A stretch of DNA of 64,000 nt from Yersinia proxima (GTDB taxonomy: Bacteria > Pseudomonadota > Gammaproteobacteria > Enterobacterales > Enterobacteriaceae): positions 62,001 to 126,000 of the forward strand of contig NZ_CABHYG010000001.1 in the NCBI RefSeq assembly GCF_902170785.1, written 5' to 3'. Below, piece by piece: positions 31,551 to 41,063 of the stretch. A program made the position numbers and the translations under genes. The notes under the pieces were generated by a model. The model saw only the letters and a program-made list of their open reading frames with translations. It searched no databases and was not told where the DNA came from. Position 1 is the stretch's first letter. Each line of letters begins with the position of its first letter.

Positions 31551-31814
31551 GTTTAGACACTTTGAATGACTTTCAGTTAGCTGCGCCGCTTGTTTTGCGG
31601 TGGATGTAAATAATTCTAGTCGCTTTTGTTAATTTAAAAATACGTGGCAATTGATTCACTTTGTCAAAAAAAGTGAATGATATTTATGTTGAGCTAATGA
31701 TTTGATTGAAATATTTAGTAGACTAATGGATCTACATCCATTGGTTATTTAATGAACAAAAAATGCGGTTTTAGTTGAGTAATGGTTAGAACAAGAATAA
31801 ATCCCCGGCAGTCC

Positions 31815-31843
31815 TTGAGTTTCAAAGCGTCCGCAAGTATAGT
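31815..31843 (+). promoter_or_regulatory. Sigma-70 promoter of rpsF operon
   Basis: -35 TTGAGT (31815-31820), 17-base spacer, -10 TATAGT (31838-31843), followed by a G/C-containing start region. About 100 bases before rpsF. Confidence 0.75.
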
Positions 31844-31871
31844 TACGCGTCATTTTTCAGCCGCACACAAA

Positions 31872-31940
31872 CACGTTCCTTGCCTCCATGGGCCGCGGTT
31901 GACCCTATCAGGAGGCTGAATAATCCGTAAGGAGCAATAA
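31872..31940 (+). promoter_or_regulatory. Probable S6:S18 ribosomal-protein leader
   Basis: The leader just before rpsF contains GGGCCGCGGTTGACC and TATCAGGAGGCTGA, with CCG-containing structured sequence. In enterobacteria the S6:S18 complex binds a leader hairpin with a conserved CCG to repress its own operon. Position and CCG fit; I have not folded it. Confidence 0.5.
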
Positions 31941-31943
31941 TCG

Positions 31944-32336
31944 ATGCGTCATTACGAAATCGTTTTTATGGTCCATCCTGACCAAAGCGAACAGGTTCCG
32001 GGCATGATCGAGCGCTATAGTGCAACTATCACTAATGCTGCTGGTACGATCCACCGTCTGGAAGACTGGGGCCGCCGTCAACTGGCTTATCCGATCAACA
32101 AACTGCATAAAGCTCACTACGTTCTGCTGAACGTTGAAGCGCCGCAGGAAGCGATCGATGAGCTGGAAACAAACTTCCGCTTCAACGACGCCGTTATCCG
32201 TAGCATGGTTATGCGCGTTAAGCACGCGGTAACTGAAGCATCACCAATGGTTAAAGCGAAAGACGAACGCCGTGAGCGTCACGACTTCGCGTCAGAAGCC
32301 AATGATGATTCTGAAGCTGGGGATTCTGAAGAGTAA
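31944..32336 (+). CDS. rpsF: 30S ribosomal protein S6
   Basis: Binds S18 on the 30S platform. Starts [19 protein letters not shown] and carries [19 protein letters not shown]; the tail is acidic with serine and ends DSEE, the region modified by glutamate addition (RimK) in E. coli. 130 residues. GTAAGGAGC lies about 9 bases before ATG. First gene of rpsF-priB-rpsR-rplI. Confidence 0.97.
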
Positions 32337-32341
32337 TTGCC

Positions 32342-32894
<553 letters not shown>

Positions 32895-32921
32895 TCGGCC
32901 ACTGTCCATTAACGACTTTGA

Positions 32922-33386
<465 letters not shown>

Positions 33387-33408
33387 GTTACGCTGCTGTA
33401 AACCTGTT

Positions 33409-33445
33409 AAAACGCCAGCCTTGTGCTGGCGTTTTGCTTTTTGGT
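33409..33445 (+). terminator. Terminator after rplI
   Basis: AAAACGCCAGC (33409-33419) with GCTGGCGTTTT (33425-33435), loop of 5, T-rich tail (GCTTTTTGG). The symmetric A/T flanks allow bidirectional action with the convergent gene. Confidence 0.9.
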
Positions 33446-33461
33446 CAAGAGCCAAAAGGCA

Positions 33462-33908
33462 TTAGGGTGCCGCTGGCAACATAATATCAAATGCACACAG
33501 TTCAGGTGCCACGCCCGAACAGCTATAAATCTCAAGAAAAGTAGTTTGCTGATATCGCCAATGTGGTTTCCCACTGATAGATGCCCGCCAGGTTTGGTTA
33601 TCGAAGTACATATCCATTAACTTACCTTCGGCTTGCAAGTTATAGGTACATTTCTGGAAACGCCCCTGATCAATAATATTATCTTCCCCGCCATCACTAT
33701 TGAGAACCAAAATAGCTTCATTGAAACTCTTAATCGCGCTGTCCTGGGGAATATCTCCTTGCACGTTGCCAATCCACTCACCCACACCAGCAGTGGTCGC
33801 GGTATAGACTCCATTGTTGTGCTTGATAGTATCAATGGCTGGGCAATGCTGTGTTGCGAATGCACCAAAGGGCATTAATAGCAGCACAAAAGGTAATTTA
33901 TATTTCAT
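33462..33908 (-). CDS. Small secreted protein of unknown function
   Basis: I do not recognise a characterised homologue; it may belong to a Yersinia-type DUF3757-like family, but that is a guess. It has a clear signal peptide (MKYKLPFVLLLMPFGAFA, then TQHCP), and four cysteines (in TQHCP, KCTYN, YSCSG and LCAFD), suggesting two disulfides in the periplasm or outside. It is rich in aromatic and polar residues, with no membrane segment after the signal. Three tandem ATG codons (33914, 33911, 33908) follow GAGGGG; spacing favours the third, giving 148 residues. It lies between rplI and ytfB where E. coli has ytfA. Confidence 0.75.
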   Translation of the reverse strand: MKYKLPFVLLLMPFGAFATQHCPAIDTIKHNNGVYTATTAGVGEWIGNVQGDIPQDSAIKSFNEAILVLNSDGGEDNIIDQGRFQKCTYNLQAEGKLMDMYFDNQTWRASISGKPHWRYQQTTFLEIYSCSGVAPELCAFDIMLPAAP

Positions 33909-34049
33909 CATCATCCCCTCTATTTATGAATACAGCTGTCTGCTAGTGGATGGCGTAAACCATCCGAAACAACTTAATTCGAGGGGAGATTAGATGACAA
34001 TATCAAAGAAAATAAGGCGTTAGATAGAATGGGCTATGCCTGGTCACCG

Positions 34050-34823
34050 TTAACGCACGCGACGATAACTGCCATCGCTTTGGCGGGTAAACAGCACTTC
34101 CGCACTGTTGGTGGTTTCAATAGCCAAAGCCGCGACCACGCCTTGTGCATCCAGCATGATTTTGACTTCCTGGCCGGCTTTAAGATTACTGAGCGGTTTA
34201 TCATTACCTTCGGCTTGCGCCATGGCAAAAACTTCATTTACCGGCAAATTATTATCGCGAAATAGCTGTGCCAGCGTTTTCCCTGCTTGAATTTGATAAC
34301 TTTGCCAATTTCCCTGTGACGGGGGAGTCGCCTCAGGTGTAATCGGAGACGCCACCGTTGGAGGTGGCGGAGCATCAAGATTACCCTGTAATTGGGCCTG
34401 TAGTGGCACGTCAGTGGACGGTGCACTTACCGGGAATGCGTTATTGGTGTTATCACGGGAAACTGGCCACAACAGTGCCAGCAGCAATACTGTGGTTGCG
34501 ATAATGACCCAGCGACGGTGAAAGTGAGGTAATGGCTCCATCCATTCAAAACTGTCCGGCAAGTGCCAGATTTTCAGCAGTAGCTTTTTAATCCCTTTTT
34601 CCTGTGCGGCGATAGCAACAGTTTCAGGGGACACATTATTTTCAGTAGAGGTGATATCCTCAGCAGGAGAAATGTGTTCAGACGCACTGACTTCAGACAT
34701 CAGATTGTGATCATCAACATTTTTAGCATCTGGCATTATTCTCTGCCTGATACTCAGCCAGGTGTGCAGCAGTGGCTGATAAACCCGAGTGCTTTTCCTT
34801 CTCCTGGGCGCGATTCTGCCCAT
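34050..34823 (-). CDS. ytfB: OapA-family envelope protein YtfB
   Basis: Bitopic inner-membrane protein. A cytoplasmic N-part of about 105 residues, longer than in E. coli, precedes the family motif WHLPDSFEWMEPLPHFHRR, one membrane helix (WVIIATTVLLLALLWP), a Pro/Thr-rich spacer, and the OapA/LysM-like C-terminal domain (YQIQAGKTLAQLFRDNNLP ... LFTRQSDGSYRRVR). E. coli YtfB (212 residues) affects cell division and binds glycans; Haemophilus OapA affects adhesion. ATG 34823 is chosen because GAGAGGTCACC precedes it; the frame is open to 34877. Divergent from fklB. Confidence 0.85.
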   Translation of the reverse strand: MGRIAPRRRKSTRVYQPLLHTWLSIRQRIMPDAKNVDDHNLMSEVSASEHISPAEDITSTENNVSPETVAIAAQEKGIKKLLLKIWHLPDSFEWMEPLPHFHRRWVIIATTVLLLALLWPVSRDNTNNAFPVSAPSTDVPLQAQLQGNLDAPPPPTVASPITPEATPPSQGNWQSYQIQAGKTLAQLFRDNNLPVNEVFAMAQAEGNDKPLSNLKAGQEVKIMLDAQGVVAALAIETTNSAEVLFTRQSDGSYRRVR

Positions 34824-34969
34824 GGTGACCTCTCTTCGACTACGTAAAACTACATAAATAATAAAATAGCACTTCACCCATAGGCTTCTAAGTATAACCC
34901 TTCTTGCTTGAAGTTGGGTTAAGTCACTATCTGACTAATACCAAAAAACAGAATCTGGTGATACCTATG

Positions 34970-35184
34970 CTCTAAATAATTCGAGTTGCAGGAAGGCGGC
35001 AAGAGAGAAAATCCCGATGAGCTTACTATTTCTTAAGGTCAAGACCAGTAAGTGATTCGGGTGACAAATCGGTCAGGAACCGATTTGAACGCTGTTTGCA
35101 GCGGCCTCGCAGAGGCGAGGCCCATGGACGGGCCGAGTAACGAACATAGCCAACGTACATGCAGCTTGAAGTATGACGAATATA
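34970..35184. repeat. Enlarged ERIC repeat (about 215 bp) with inserted structured module
   Basis: ERIC ends and core are present (AAATAATTCGAGTTGCAGG, CCCGATGAGCTTAC, GTAAGTGATTCGGG, GCAGCTTGAAGTATGACG). There is an extra segment at about 35064-35140 and a short one in the centre. The insert holds two perfect 8-bp hairpins, AAATCGGT/ACCGATTT (35066-35086) and GGCCTCGC/GCGAGGCC (35103-35122), then GGCCC/GGGCC (35119-35134). The last module recurs in the copy at 23503-23613. Confidence 0.85.
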
Positions 35185-35260
35185 AACGGGGTATTTCCCA
35201 TTAGCCTGCTACTATTGTTTCTTTTTCTACGACAAAAGTCATCATTCGCGAAGCAAGATT

Positions 35261-35289
35261 TTACCGCGCTCCCCTGCTGCTGTTATGCT
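35261..35289 (+). promoter_or_regulatory. Probable sigma-70 promoter of fklB
   Basis: -35 TTACCG (35261-35266), 17-base spacer, -10 TATGCT (35284-35289), 37 bases before the fklB ATG. Moderate match. Confidence 0.5.
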
Positions 35290-35326
35290 GGCGGCTTTGA
35301 CATGATTAGCGACTAAAGGAAAATCC

Positions 35327-35947
35327 ATGACACCCCCTTCTTTTGATAGCGTTGAAGCGCAAGCAAGCTACGGAATTGGTTTACAAATCGGGCAACAATT
35401 GCAAGAGTCCGGGCTGACAGGTTTACTGCCAACAGCACTGTTGGCAGGTTTGTGTGACGCGATGGAAGGGAATACACCTGCTGTTCCTGTTGATGTGATA
35501 CATCGCGCGCTACAGGAAGTGCATGAAAAAGCTGATAAGGTGCGTATTGAGCGCCAACAGGATTTGGTAAAAGAAGGGAAAAAATTCCTGGAGGATAATG
35601 CCAAGCGTGATGGCGTTACCACCACTGAATCTGGCTTACAATTCTCTGTATTACAAGCCGGTAATGGCCCGATCCCATCCCGTCAAGACCGTGTACGGGT
35701 GCACTATACTGGCCGTCTGGTGGATAAGACGGTATTTGACAGCTCCGTTGAACGTGGCCAACCCGCAGAGTTCCCTGTCAGCGGTGTTATTCCGGGCTGG
35801 ATTGAAGCTCTGTCCATGATGCCAGTTGGCTCTAAGTGGGAGTTGTACATCCCGCACAATCTGGCTTACGGTGAGCGTGGTGCTGGTGCGACTATCCCAC
35901 CATTCAGCGCATTGGTGTTTGAAGTGGAACTGTTGGAAATTCTGTAA
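35327..35947 (+). CDS. fklB: FKBP-type peptidyl-prolyl isomerase FklB (FKBP22)
   Basis: Dimeric prolyl isomerase; the N-terminal helical dimerisation part (about 1-95) is followed by the FKBP domain with [28 protein letters not shown] and [28 protein letters not shown]. No signal peptide, so cytoplasmic or released like E. coli FKBP22. 206 residues, the same as E. coli. AAAGGAAA precedes ATG. Confidence 0.95.
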   Translation: MTPPSFDSVEAQASYGIGLQIGQQLQESGLTGLLPTALLAGLCDAMEGNTPAVPVDVIHRALQEVHEKADKVRIERQQDLVKEGKKFLEDNAKRDGVTTTESGLQFSVLQAGNGPIPSRQDRVRVHYTGRLVDKTVFDSSVERGQPAEFPVSGVIPGWIEALSMMPVGSKWELYIPHNLAYGERGAGATIPPFSALVFEVELLEIL

Positions 35948-35968
35948 TTTTCGTCAACAGTGACAATA

Positions 35969-35993
35969 AAAAGGGCGACATGATGTCGCCCTT
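35969..35993. terminator. Bidirectional terminator between fklB and ytfE
   Basis: AAAGGGCGACAT and ATGTCGCCCTTT form a perfect 12-base inverted repeat separated by one base, so the true loop is CATGATG. A and T flanks suit both convergent genes. Confidence 0.85.
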
Positions 35994-36031
35994 TGGCATT
36001 TATTGAGCCGGTAAATAATGAGTAATTGCAG

Positions 36032-36697
36032 TTATTCGCCATCCAGCGCACGGGGAAACAGCAAATTGTTTTCCAGATGAATATGTTCCATCAGGTCAGT
36101 TATGAATTCATTGATGCCAGTGTAAAGCGCACGCCAGGTATTGCAGGCACCTTCTGGTGGCGTCATATTTTGTGTTAGTTGTCTAACCACTTCCAACTGT
36201 TGTCCTACCGCGTCATGCTCCGCTTCCATCACAAATATGGGCCCACCAGCCTGTGACCCCATACCGCGTTTGATCATTGGAAACAGAATTTGTTCCTCTT
36301 TGTACATATGCTGGGTCAGCTCTTCCAGAATCGCCGTCAATTCGACTGCTAATCCACGAGGGCATGCTGGTTTCTCGCCATGAACGCGCTCAACTTTTTC
36401 AGCCATAAGAATCAATTCTGGCAGTTGTTCGCGATGGCGGTTGTGATAGCGGCTGATAATAAAATCAATGATGTTTGCCAGCGGTTGCTGTTGCCAACCC
36501 TCAGATGGCTGCGGTTCGGCTTGCAAGGCACTGAGCTGAGCTTCCAGCTCATCAATATCCAGATTCAACTTAGTGGCGGCGCGTAACAGTGTTTGCTTGC
36601 CACCACAGCAGAAATCCAACTGATGCTGACGGAATAATTTTGTTGCCCGTGGAATGGCGATAGCCAAAGCACCCAGAGATTGATTGCGGTAATCCAT
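36032..36697 (-). CDS. ytfE: Iron-sulfur cluster repair di-iron protein YtfE (RIC)
   Basis: Repairs iron-sulfur clusters damaged by nitric oxide and peroxide. ScdA_N domain (about 1-60) with [13 protein letters not shown], then a hemerythrin-like four-helix di-iron domain with His/Glu ligands in [38 protein letters not shown] and [14 protein letters not shown]. 221 residues (E. coli 220). GAGGTGTC precedes ATG. A near-perfect NsrR operator at 36730-36752 shows how it is regulated; nsrR is also in this window. Confidence 0.96.
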   Translation of the reverse strand: MDYRNQSLGALAIAIPRATKLFRQHQLDFCCGGKQTLLRAATKLNLDIDELEAQLSALQAEPQPSEGWQQQPLANIIDFIISRYHNRHREQLPELILMAEKVERVHGEKPACPRGLAVELTAILEELTQHMYKEEQILFPMIKRGMGSQAGGPIFVMEAEHDAVGQQLEVVRQLTQNMTPPEGACNTWRALYTGINEFITDLMEHIHLENNLLFPRALDGE

Positions 36698-36729
36698 GAT
36701 GACACCTCATTGAGTAATTAAATATCTAT

Positions 36730-36752
36730 AAGATGCATAATAAATACATGTT
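36730..36752. promoter_or_regulatory. NsrR operator upstream of ytfE
   Basis: 11-1-11 inverted repeat with left half AAGATGCATAA and right half AAATACATGTT. The known enterobacterial NsrR consensus has halves AAGATGCATTT and AAATACATCTT, so only about three positions differ. It lies 33 bases upstream of the ytfE start. Confidence 0.9.
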
Positions 36753-36790
36753 ATAGGTTGCGATATAGCTCTAAAGAGGTAGGTGAGGTC

Positions 36791-36818
36791 GCTACAGCGC
36801 TCCGTAAAGCGCTGTAGC
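36791..36818 (-). terminator. Hairpin after cpdB
   Basis: Perfect 11-bp stem GCTACAGCGCT / AGCGCTGTAGC with a 6-base loop, 6 bases beyond the cpdB stop. No T run follows on either strand, so it may be a weak terminator or 3'-end stabiliser. Confidence 0.5.
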
Positions 36819-36824
36819 CAGAGA

Positions 36825-38786
36825 TTATTTCTGCTGTAAATCTATTTTGTATACTTCGAAACCGATCTCGTCAGTACCCATTGCTTTCATTGGGTATTGC
36901 GCTTTTTGCTTAATAAATTCAGCGGCTTTGGTACTTGGGGAGGTTTCAAAACGAATATCCAGCGGCTGCTGACTATTCAGCGTCGCCAGACGCCAGTTGT
37001 TATCCGCTTGTGGGGTTACCTGTCCATGCTTTTTGGTTTCTGCGCTGATATAAGCTGACAGAACCGCCCGGTTTTCATCTGGAGAGGCGAACGCAATATG
37101 ACTATCACCGGTGCCAGCAAATTTACCGCTATAGGCGCGGTAGTTGTTGGTGGCAATCAGGAATGTGGCTTTCGGATCAATAGGTTTGCCATTAAACGTC
37201 AGGTTTTTGATGCGCTCGGCTTTGTCATTAATCAGCGCGCATTCGCCGTCATAGCGAGCAGGCTGGCTGACATCAATTTCATAGTTAACCCCATCGATAA
37301 CATCGAAATTATAAGTACGGAAACCATCCCAGTTAATCAGTGATTGCGGTTTACTGCTGTTCACATCAATTTGATTAAATTGTGCGGCGGAGCACTCCAG
37401 CCACTGTTTAACATCCGCGCCACTGGCTTTCACTACCACCAACGTGTTCGGGTAAAGATAGAGATCGGCGGCGTTGCGGAAGGTCAGTTCGCCTTTTTCC
37501 ACTTCGACAAAACTGGCAGGGTCATTTTTGCGGCCGCCAGCTTTAAATGGTGCGGCAGCAGAAAGCACCGGTAAATCGGCCAAGTCAGGATCGCCCTGAA
37601 TAAAGTGTTCGGTATAGGCGCGTTGGGCATTATTGACAATTTGTACTGTCGGATCGTCTTGGATCAGCGACAGATAGCTATACATATTATCCGATGCTTT
37701 GCCGATCGGCTGGCTGACAAAATCACGGGTGCCTTGGTGATCGGCGGCTAACACTTTCACCAGGTTTGCATTCTCGGCGGCCAGCGATTTCTGTGTCGCT
37801 TTATCAAAGATAGGGCGGGCTTCGGCCTTGGCTTGAGTCACCTGCCATTGGCCTTGGTCATTATTCAACACAAAATCAACCACACCCAGATGGTCACCCC
37901 ACTGGCCCGGCATCACTGCCGGAATGCCGTTTAATGTTCCCTGTGCAATATCTGCTCCTTTAATAGTGGCAAAATCTTTACTCGGGAAAACAGCATGGGC
38001 ATGACCAAACATAATGGCATCAATTCCCGGCACCTGGCTGAGGTAGTAAACTGAGTTTTCCGCCATAGTTTTGTAAGGATCACTGGAGAGGCCGGAGTGG
38101 GGGATAGCAACCACTAAATCGGCACCTTGCTTGCGCATTTCCGGCACCCATTTTTTAGCGGTTTCGGTGATGTCATCGACGGTGACTTTACCGGTAAGGT
38201 TGGCTTTATCCCATATCATGACTTGCGGAGGCACAAAACCAATGTAGCCGATACGCAGATTATGGCTTTTCCCGTCGCGATCCTTGACCGGGGTATCAAC
38301 AATTAAATAAGGCTGAAACAGTGGCTTACCGGTTTTGACATCAATGACATTGGCATTAACATAGGGGAATTTAGCCCCCGCCAGTGATTTTTTTAGATAA
38401 TCCAGACCATAATTAAATTCATGGTTGCCGATATTACCCACCGTATAATCCAGCGTGTTCATCGCCTTATAGACAGGGTGAATCTCACCAGTCTTAAGCC
38501 CTTTGGCAGCCATATAGTCACCCAGTGGGCTGCCCTGAATCAGGTCGCCATTATCCACCAGCACACTGTTAGTCGCTTGTTGGCGAGCCGCTTCAATCAG
38601 ACTTGCCGTACGGACCAGACCGAATTTCTCCGTAGGTTTGTCTTTGTAATAATCGAAATCCATCATATTGCTATGCAGGTCGGTGGTTTCCAGTACTCGC
38701 AAATCAACAGTTGCGGCCTGCGCAGTTGAGGTTGTGAGAGCAATCAGGCTGGCAAGAAGGGATAACGTCAGCGGACGCTTAAACAT
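36825..38786 (-). CDS. cpdB: Periplasmic 2',3'-cyclic-nucleotide 2'-phosphodiesterase / 3'-nucleotidase CpdB
   Basis: Bifunctional periplasmic phosphoesterase that salvages nucleotides. Signal peptide [20 protein letters not shown] then TAQA; metallophosphoesterase domain with [26 protein letters not shown] and FGHAHAVFP; 5'-nucleotidase C-terminal domain with [17 protein letters not shown] and [18 protein letters not shown]. About 653 residues (E. coli 647). ATG 38786 is preferred because GGAG lies 7 bases upstream; ATG 38798 is also possible. Divergent from cysQ. Confidence 0.94.
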   Translation of the reverse strand: MFKRPLTLSLLASLIALTTSTAQAATVDLRVLETTDLHSNMMDFDYYKDKPTEKFGLVRTASLIEAARQQATNSVLVDNGDLIQGSPLGDYMAAKGLKTGEIHPVYKAMNTLDYTVGNIGNHEFNYGLDYLKKSLAGAKFPYVNANVIDVKTGKPLFQPYLIVDTPVKDRDGKSHNLRIGYIGFVPPQVMIWDKANLTGKVTVDDITETAKKWVPEMRKQGADLVVAIPHSGLSSDPYKTMAENSVYYLSQVPGIDAIMFGHAHAVFPSKDFATIKGADIAQGTLNGIPAVMPGQWGDHLGVVDFVLNNDQGQWQVTQAKAEARPIFDKATQKSLAAENANLVKVLAADHQGTRDFVSQPIGKASDNMYSYLSLIQDDPTVQIVNNAQRAYTEHFIQGDPDLADLPVLSAAAPFKAGGRKNDPASFVEVEKGELTFRNAADLYLYPNTLVVVKASGADVKQWLECSAAQFNQIDVNSSKPQSLINWDGFRTYNFDVIDGVNYEIDVSQPARYDGECALINDKAERIKNLTFNGKPIDPKATFLIATNNYRAYSGKFAGTGDSHIAFASPDENRAVLSAYISAETKKHGQVTPQADNNWRLATLNSQQPLDIRFETSPSTKAAEFIKQKAQYPMKAMGTDEIGFEVYKIDLQQK

Positions 38787-39156
38787 GGCTTTCTCCATCG
38801 TGGCTTTTCCATTAAGAAAACAATTCGACCTGTATCGCAAAAGAATATGTAAATTTAATAGGTCGTCATAACAAAGTGTGAAGTTTGGCAGAAAATGGTT
38901 TTGGATAACGCGGAGATGCTCACAGTTGCAGCAGGCAAATTTCCCTGATTTTATTTAGGGTTATCCGACAAAGGTGGCTATTTGGCCGGAAAATAATTAG
39001 TCTGCCAAACAGGTATTATGCATTGCGATGATTAATTTTTATTTTAGCTTTGCGTTCTAGAATGAATATAGCGTGAGTGACAAGTTCCAGGAACCCTTAT
39101 TGATTTAACAATCATTATCAATATTCGACATGACTCATAAAACCAAGGGGTGGATG
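38787..39156. other. cpdB-cysQ divergent intergenic region
   Basis: About 370 bases. AT-rich with no repeat or ORF that I can support. Promoters for both genes must lie here; I see no unambiguous -35/-10 pair. Confidence 0.4.
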
Positions 39157-39897
39157 ATGTTAGAGCAAATTTGCCAGTTAGCCCGCGAGGCAGGCGTGGC
39201 GATTATGGCGGTCTATCAGGGCGAGAAGCCCCTTGATGTGGCCCATAAAAAAGATGATTCGCCCGTTACGGCGGCGGATCTTGCCGCCCATCAAATTATC
39301 AAAGCCGGGTTGGCGGCATTGACCCCCGACATTCCTCTGTTATCTGAAGAAGACCCACCGACTTGGGCGGTGCGCCAGCACTGGCAGCGCTATTGGCTGG
39401 TTGATCCGCTGGATGGCACCAAAGAATTTTTGAGCCACAATGGTGAATTCACCGTCAATATCGCCCTGATTGAGCAAGGGGTGCCGGTATTGGGGGTAGT
39501 TTATGCTCCAGCGAGCGAAGTGATGTATAGCGCGGAAAACGGCCAGGCGTGGAAAGAAGAGTGTGGTCGCCGTATGCAAATTGAGGTGCGTGATGCCGTT
39601 CCGCCGCTGGTGGTTGTCAGCCGCTCCCACAGTGATGCTGAGTTGGAAGATTATTTAGCGCAATTGGGTGAGCATCAGACGGTAGCTGTCGGCTCGTCAC
39701 TCAAGTTTTGTCTGGTCGCCGAAGGAAAAGCGCAGCTATATCCTCGTTTTGGGCCGACCAATGTATGGGATACAGCAGCTGGGCACGCTGTTGCTATAGC
39801 TGCCGGGGCACAAGTTCACGATTGGCAGGGCAAACCACTTTCTTATATCCCACGTGAATCTTTCCTGAACCCCGGCTTTAGGGTGTCTCTGTTTTAG
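39157..39897 (+). CDS. cysQ: 3'(2'),5'-bisphosphate nucleotidase CysQ
   Basis: Magnesium-dependent, lithium-sensitive phosphatase that removes PAP made during sulfate assimilation. Inositol-monophosphatase fold: [17 protein letters not shown] and [10 protein letters not shown] hold the metal ligands. 246 residues, equal to E. coli. ATG 39157 ([13 protein letters not shown]) is chosen by similarity and AAGGGG upstream; ATG 39154 and an upstream frame to 39130 are open. Convergent with ytfJ. Confidence 0.95.
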   Translation: MLEQICQLAREAGVAIMAVYQGEKPLDVAHKKDDSPVTAADLAAHQIIKAGLAALTPDIPLLSEEDPPTWAVRQHWQRYWLVDPLDGTKEFLSHNGEFTVNIALIEQGVPVLGVVYAPASEVMYSAENGQAWKEECGRRMQIEVRDAVPPLVVVSRSHSDAELEDYLAQLGEHQTVAVGSSLKFCLVAEGKAQLYPRFGPTNVWDTAAGHAVAIAAGAQVHDWQGKPLSYIPRESFLNPGFRVSLF

Positions 39898-39899
39898 TT

Positions 39900-40463
39900 T
39901 TACTGCTTCACAAGCTGGTGCAGTTGGTCGATGACCTGCTGCACCTCTTCTGAGGTTAGCGCGCCGTCTTTGGCAAATTTAACGTTTCCTTGCTCATCCA
40001 GAACCACAACCGCTGAGCCTTTCTCGGCTAAACCCCAGGCTTTTTTAACATTTCCATTGCTGTCGACCACAAACTGTGACCAGGGGAATTCCCGCTTATT
40101 ACTTTCAATACTATTACGCACAAATACCGCGGTGCCGAAGATGGCGTCATCGGTATTGACGATTGTCGTCGTTTGGTAATGTTCGTGTGGCAGATTGGCA
40201 TGTTTAATGGCCTCCACCAATGGCGCATTCAGTTCTTTTGCTGATGTGCGGCCAGCAATATGCTGGACAACGCGCACTTTGCCGGGCAATTGTGAGCTAT
40301 TCCAGTTTTTATAGCTAAACTGATCAGTAGCCTTATCGTAGTTTAATTCGCCTTTATCGCTGACACCCACCGGCGGAACCCGTTGGTCAACTTGAATGGT
40401 GAGTGCGCTAGCCATAAAGGGGGTTAACAGCAGCGACAGTATAAGCAGGCTATTTTTTATCAT
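39900..40463 (-). CDS. ytfJ: Periplasmic thioredoxin-fold protein YtfJ
   Basis: 187-residue exported protein: signal peptide (about 1-20, MIKNSLLILSLLLTPFMASA), then the YtfJ family domain (VDQRVPPVGVSDKGEL, KVRVVQHIAGRTSAKE, AWGLAEKGSAVVVLDEQG). Related in fold to thioredoxins but without a CXXC, so probably not an oxidoreductase. E. coli YtfJ is 184 residues; function unknown. Its stop is 2 bases from the cysQ stop. Confidence 0.9.
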   Translation of the reverse strand: MIKNSLLILSLLLTPFMASALTIQVDQRVPPVGVSDKGELNYDKATDQFSYKNWNSSQLPGKVRVVQHIAGRTSAKELNAPLVEAIKHANLPHEHYQTTTIVNTDDAIFGTAVFVRNSIESNKREFPWSQFVVDSNGNVKKAWGLAEKGSAVVVLDEQGNVKFAKDGALTSEEVQQVIDQLHQLVKQ

Positions 40464-40786
40464 GGGATGTCCTTGTGGATCTTATGAATGATGACTTAGT
40501 CCTGACAGCAGGCAAGTTTCCCAATAATAGGTGCAGATCAGAGGTCTGTCCTGTTTGTCTAAAATAATTATTTCTGACAGTTACCAGATGGTTATTCTGT
40601 TACAAACTCTCATTTTCTCTTAATTACACTGTAATATTATGTAAATACAGCATCAATGACTATTTTCGTGGGAACTTAACGCCATACTCTAGGTCTATTA
40701 CTCTGCAATTATCTTACGCTACCTGTGATCTTGGTCGCTAAGGCGCCAGAGGGTACGTACTAGTGCTATGGGAGGAAAGTAAAACA
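40464..40786. other. ytfJ-ytfK divergent intergenic region
   Basis: About 320 bases, AT-rich, no repeat or ORF. It contains a poor PhoB-box-like string near 40601-40617 that I do not accept. Confidence 0.4.
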
Positions 40787-40990
40787 ATGAGGATCTTCCA
40801 ACGTTATAATCCGGCAAAAATCGCGATGTATGTCAAAACGCTATTTCGCGGTCGGTTGTATATCAAGGATATGGGGGCTTTTGAGTTTGATAAGGGCAAA
40901 ATTTTAATCCCGAAAGTTAGGGATAAACGCCATTTTGAGGTGATGTCGGAAGTTAACCGGCAAGTGATGCGTTTACAAACTGAAATCTAG
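40787..40990 (+). CDS. ytfK: SpoT-stimulating small protein YtfK
   Basis: 67-residue basic protein of the DUF1107 family: [40 protein letters not shown] and [15 protein letters not shown], nearly identical to E. coli YtfK. There it stimulates the ppGpp-synthesising activity of SpoT under phosphate and fatty-acid starvation. ATG 40787 by similarity, GGAGG about 10 bases upstream; the frame is open to 40763. Confidence 0.9.
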   Translation: MRIFQRYNPAKIAMYVKTLFRGRLYIKDMGAFEFDKGKILIPKVRDKRHFEVMSEVNRQVMRLQTEI

Positions 40991-41014
40991 CGACATCCCC
41001 GGATAGAATTAATT

Positions 41015-41036
41015 GCGGCCCCGAAATCGGGGTCGC
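41015..41036. terminator. Hairpin between ytfK and ytfL
   Basis: Stem GCG-CCCCG with CGGGG-CGC around AAAT, between convergent genes. No clear T run, so a weaker call. Confidence 0.5.
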
Positions 41037-41063
41037 TAATGTTTCAATCATCATAAATAGCGG

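Larger units (their letters stand above)
31551..31943. other. rpsF upstream region
   Basis: About 390 bases without a gene. The left 230 bases are AT-rich with no clear feature. The right part holds the rpsF promoter (31815-31843) and the leader that resembles the S6:S18 regulatory RNA. Confidence 0.5.
34824..35326. other. ytfB-fklB divergent intergenic region
   Basis: About 500 bases: ytfB leader, an ERIC left-end-like fragment near 34896-34918, the enlarged ERIC (34970-35184), then the fklB promoter. No coding ORF is supported. Confidence 0.6.

Noticed and set aside
39101-39120. Fur-box-like string AACAATCATTATC upstream of cysQ.
   Set aside because: Only one half matches well (about 12 of 19 positions overall) and cysQ is not a usual Fur target.
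40601-40617. PhoB-box-like CTGTTACAAACTCTCAT upstream of ytfK, attractive because ytfK responds to phosphate starvation in E. coli.
   Set aside because: Repeat spacing is one base short of the 11-base period and several core positions differ.
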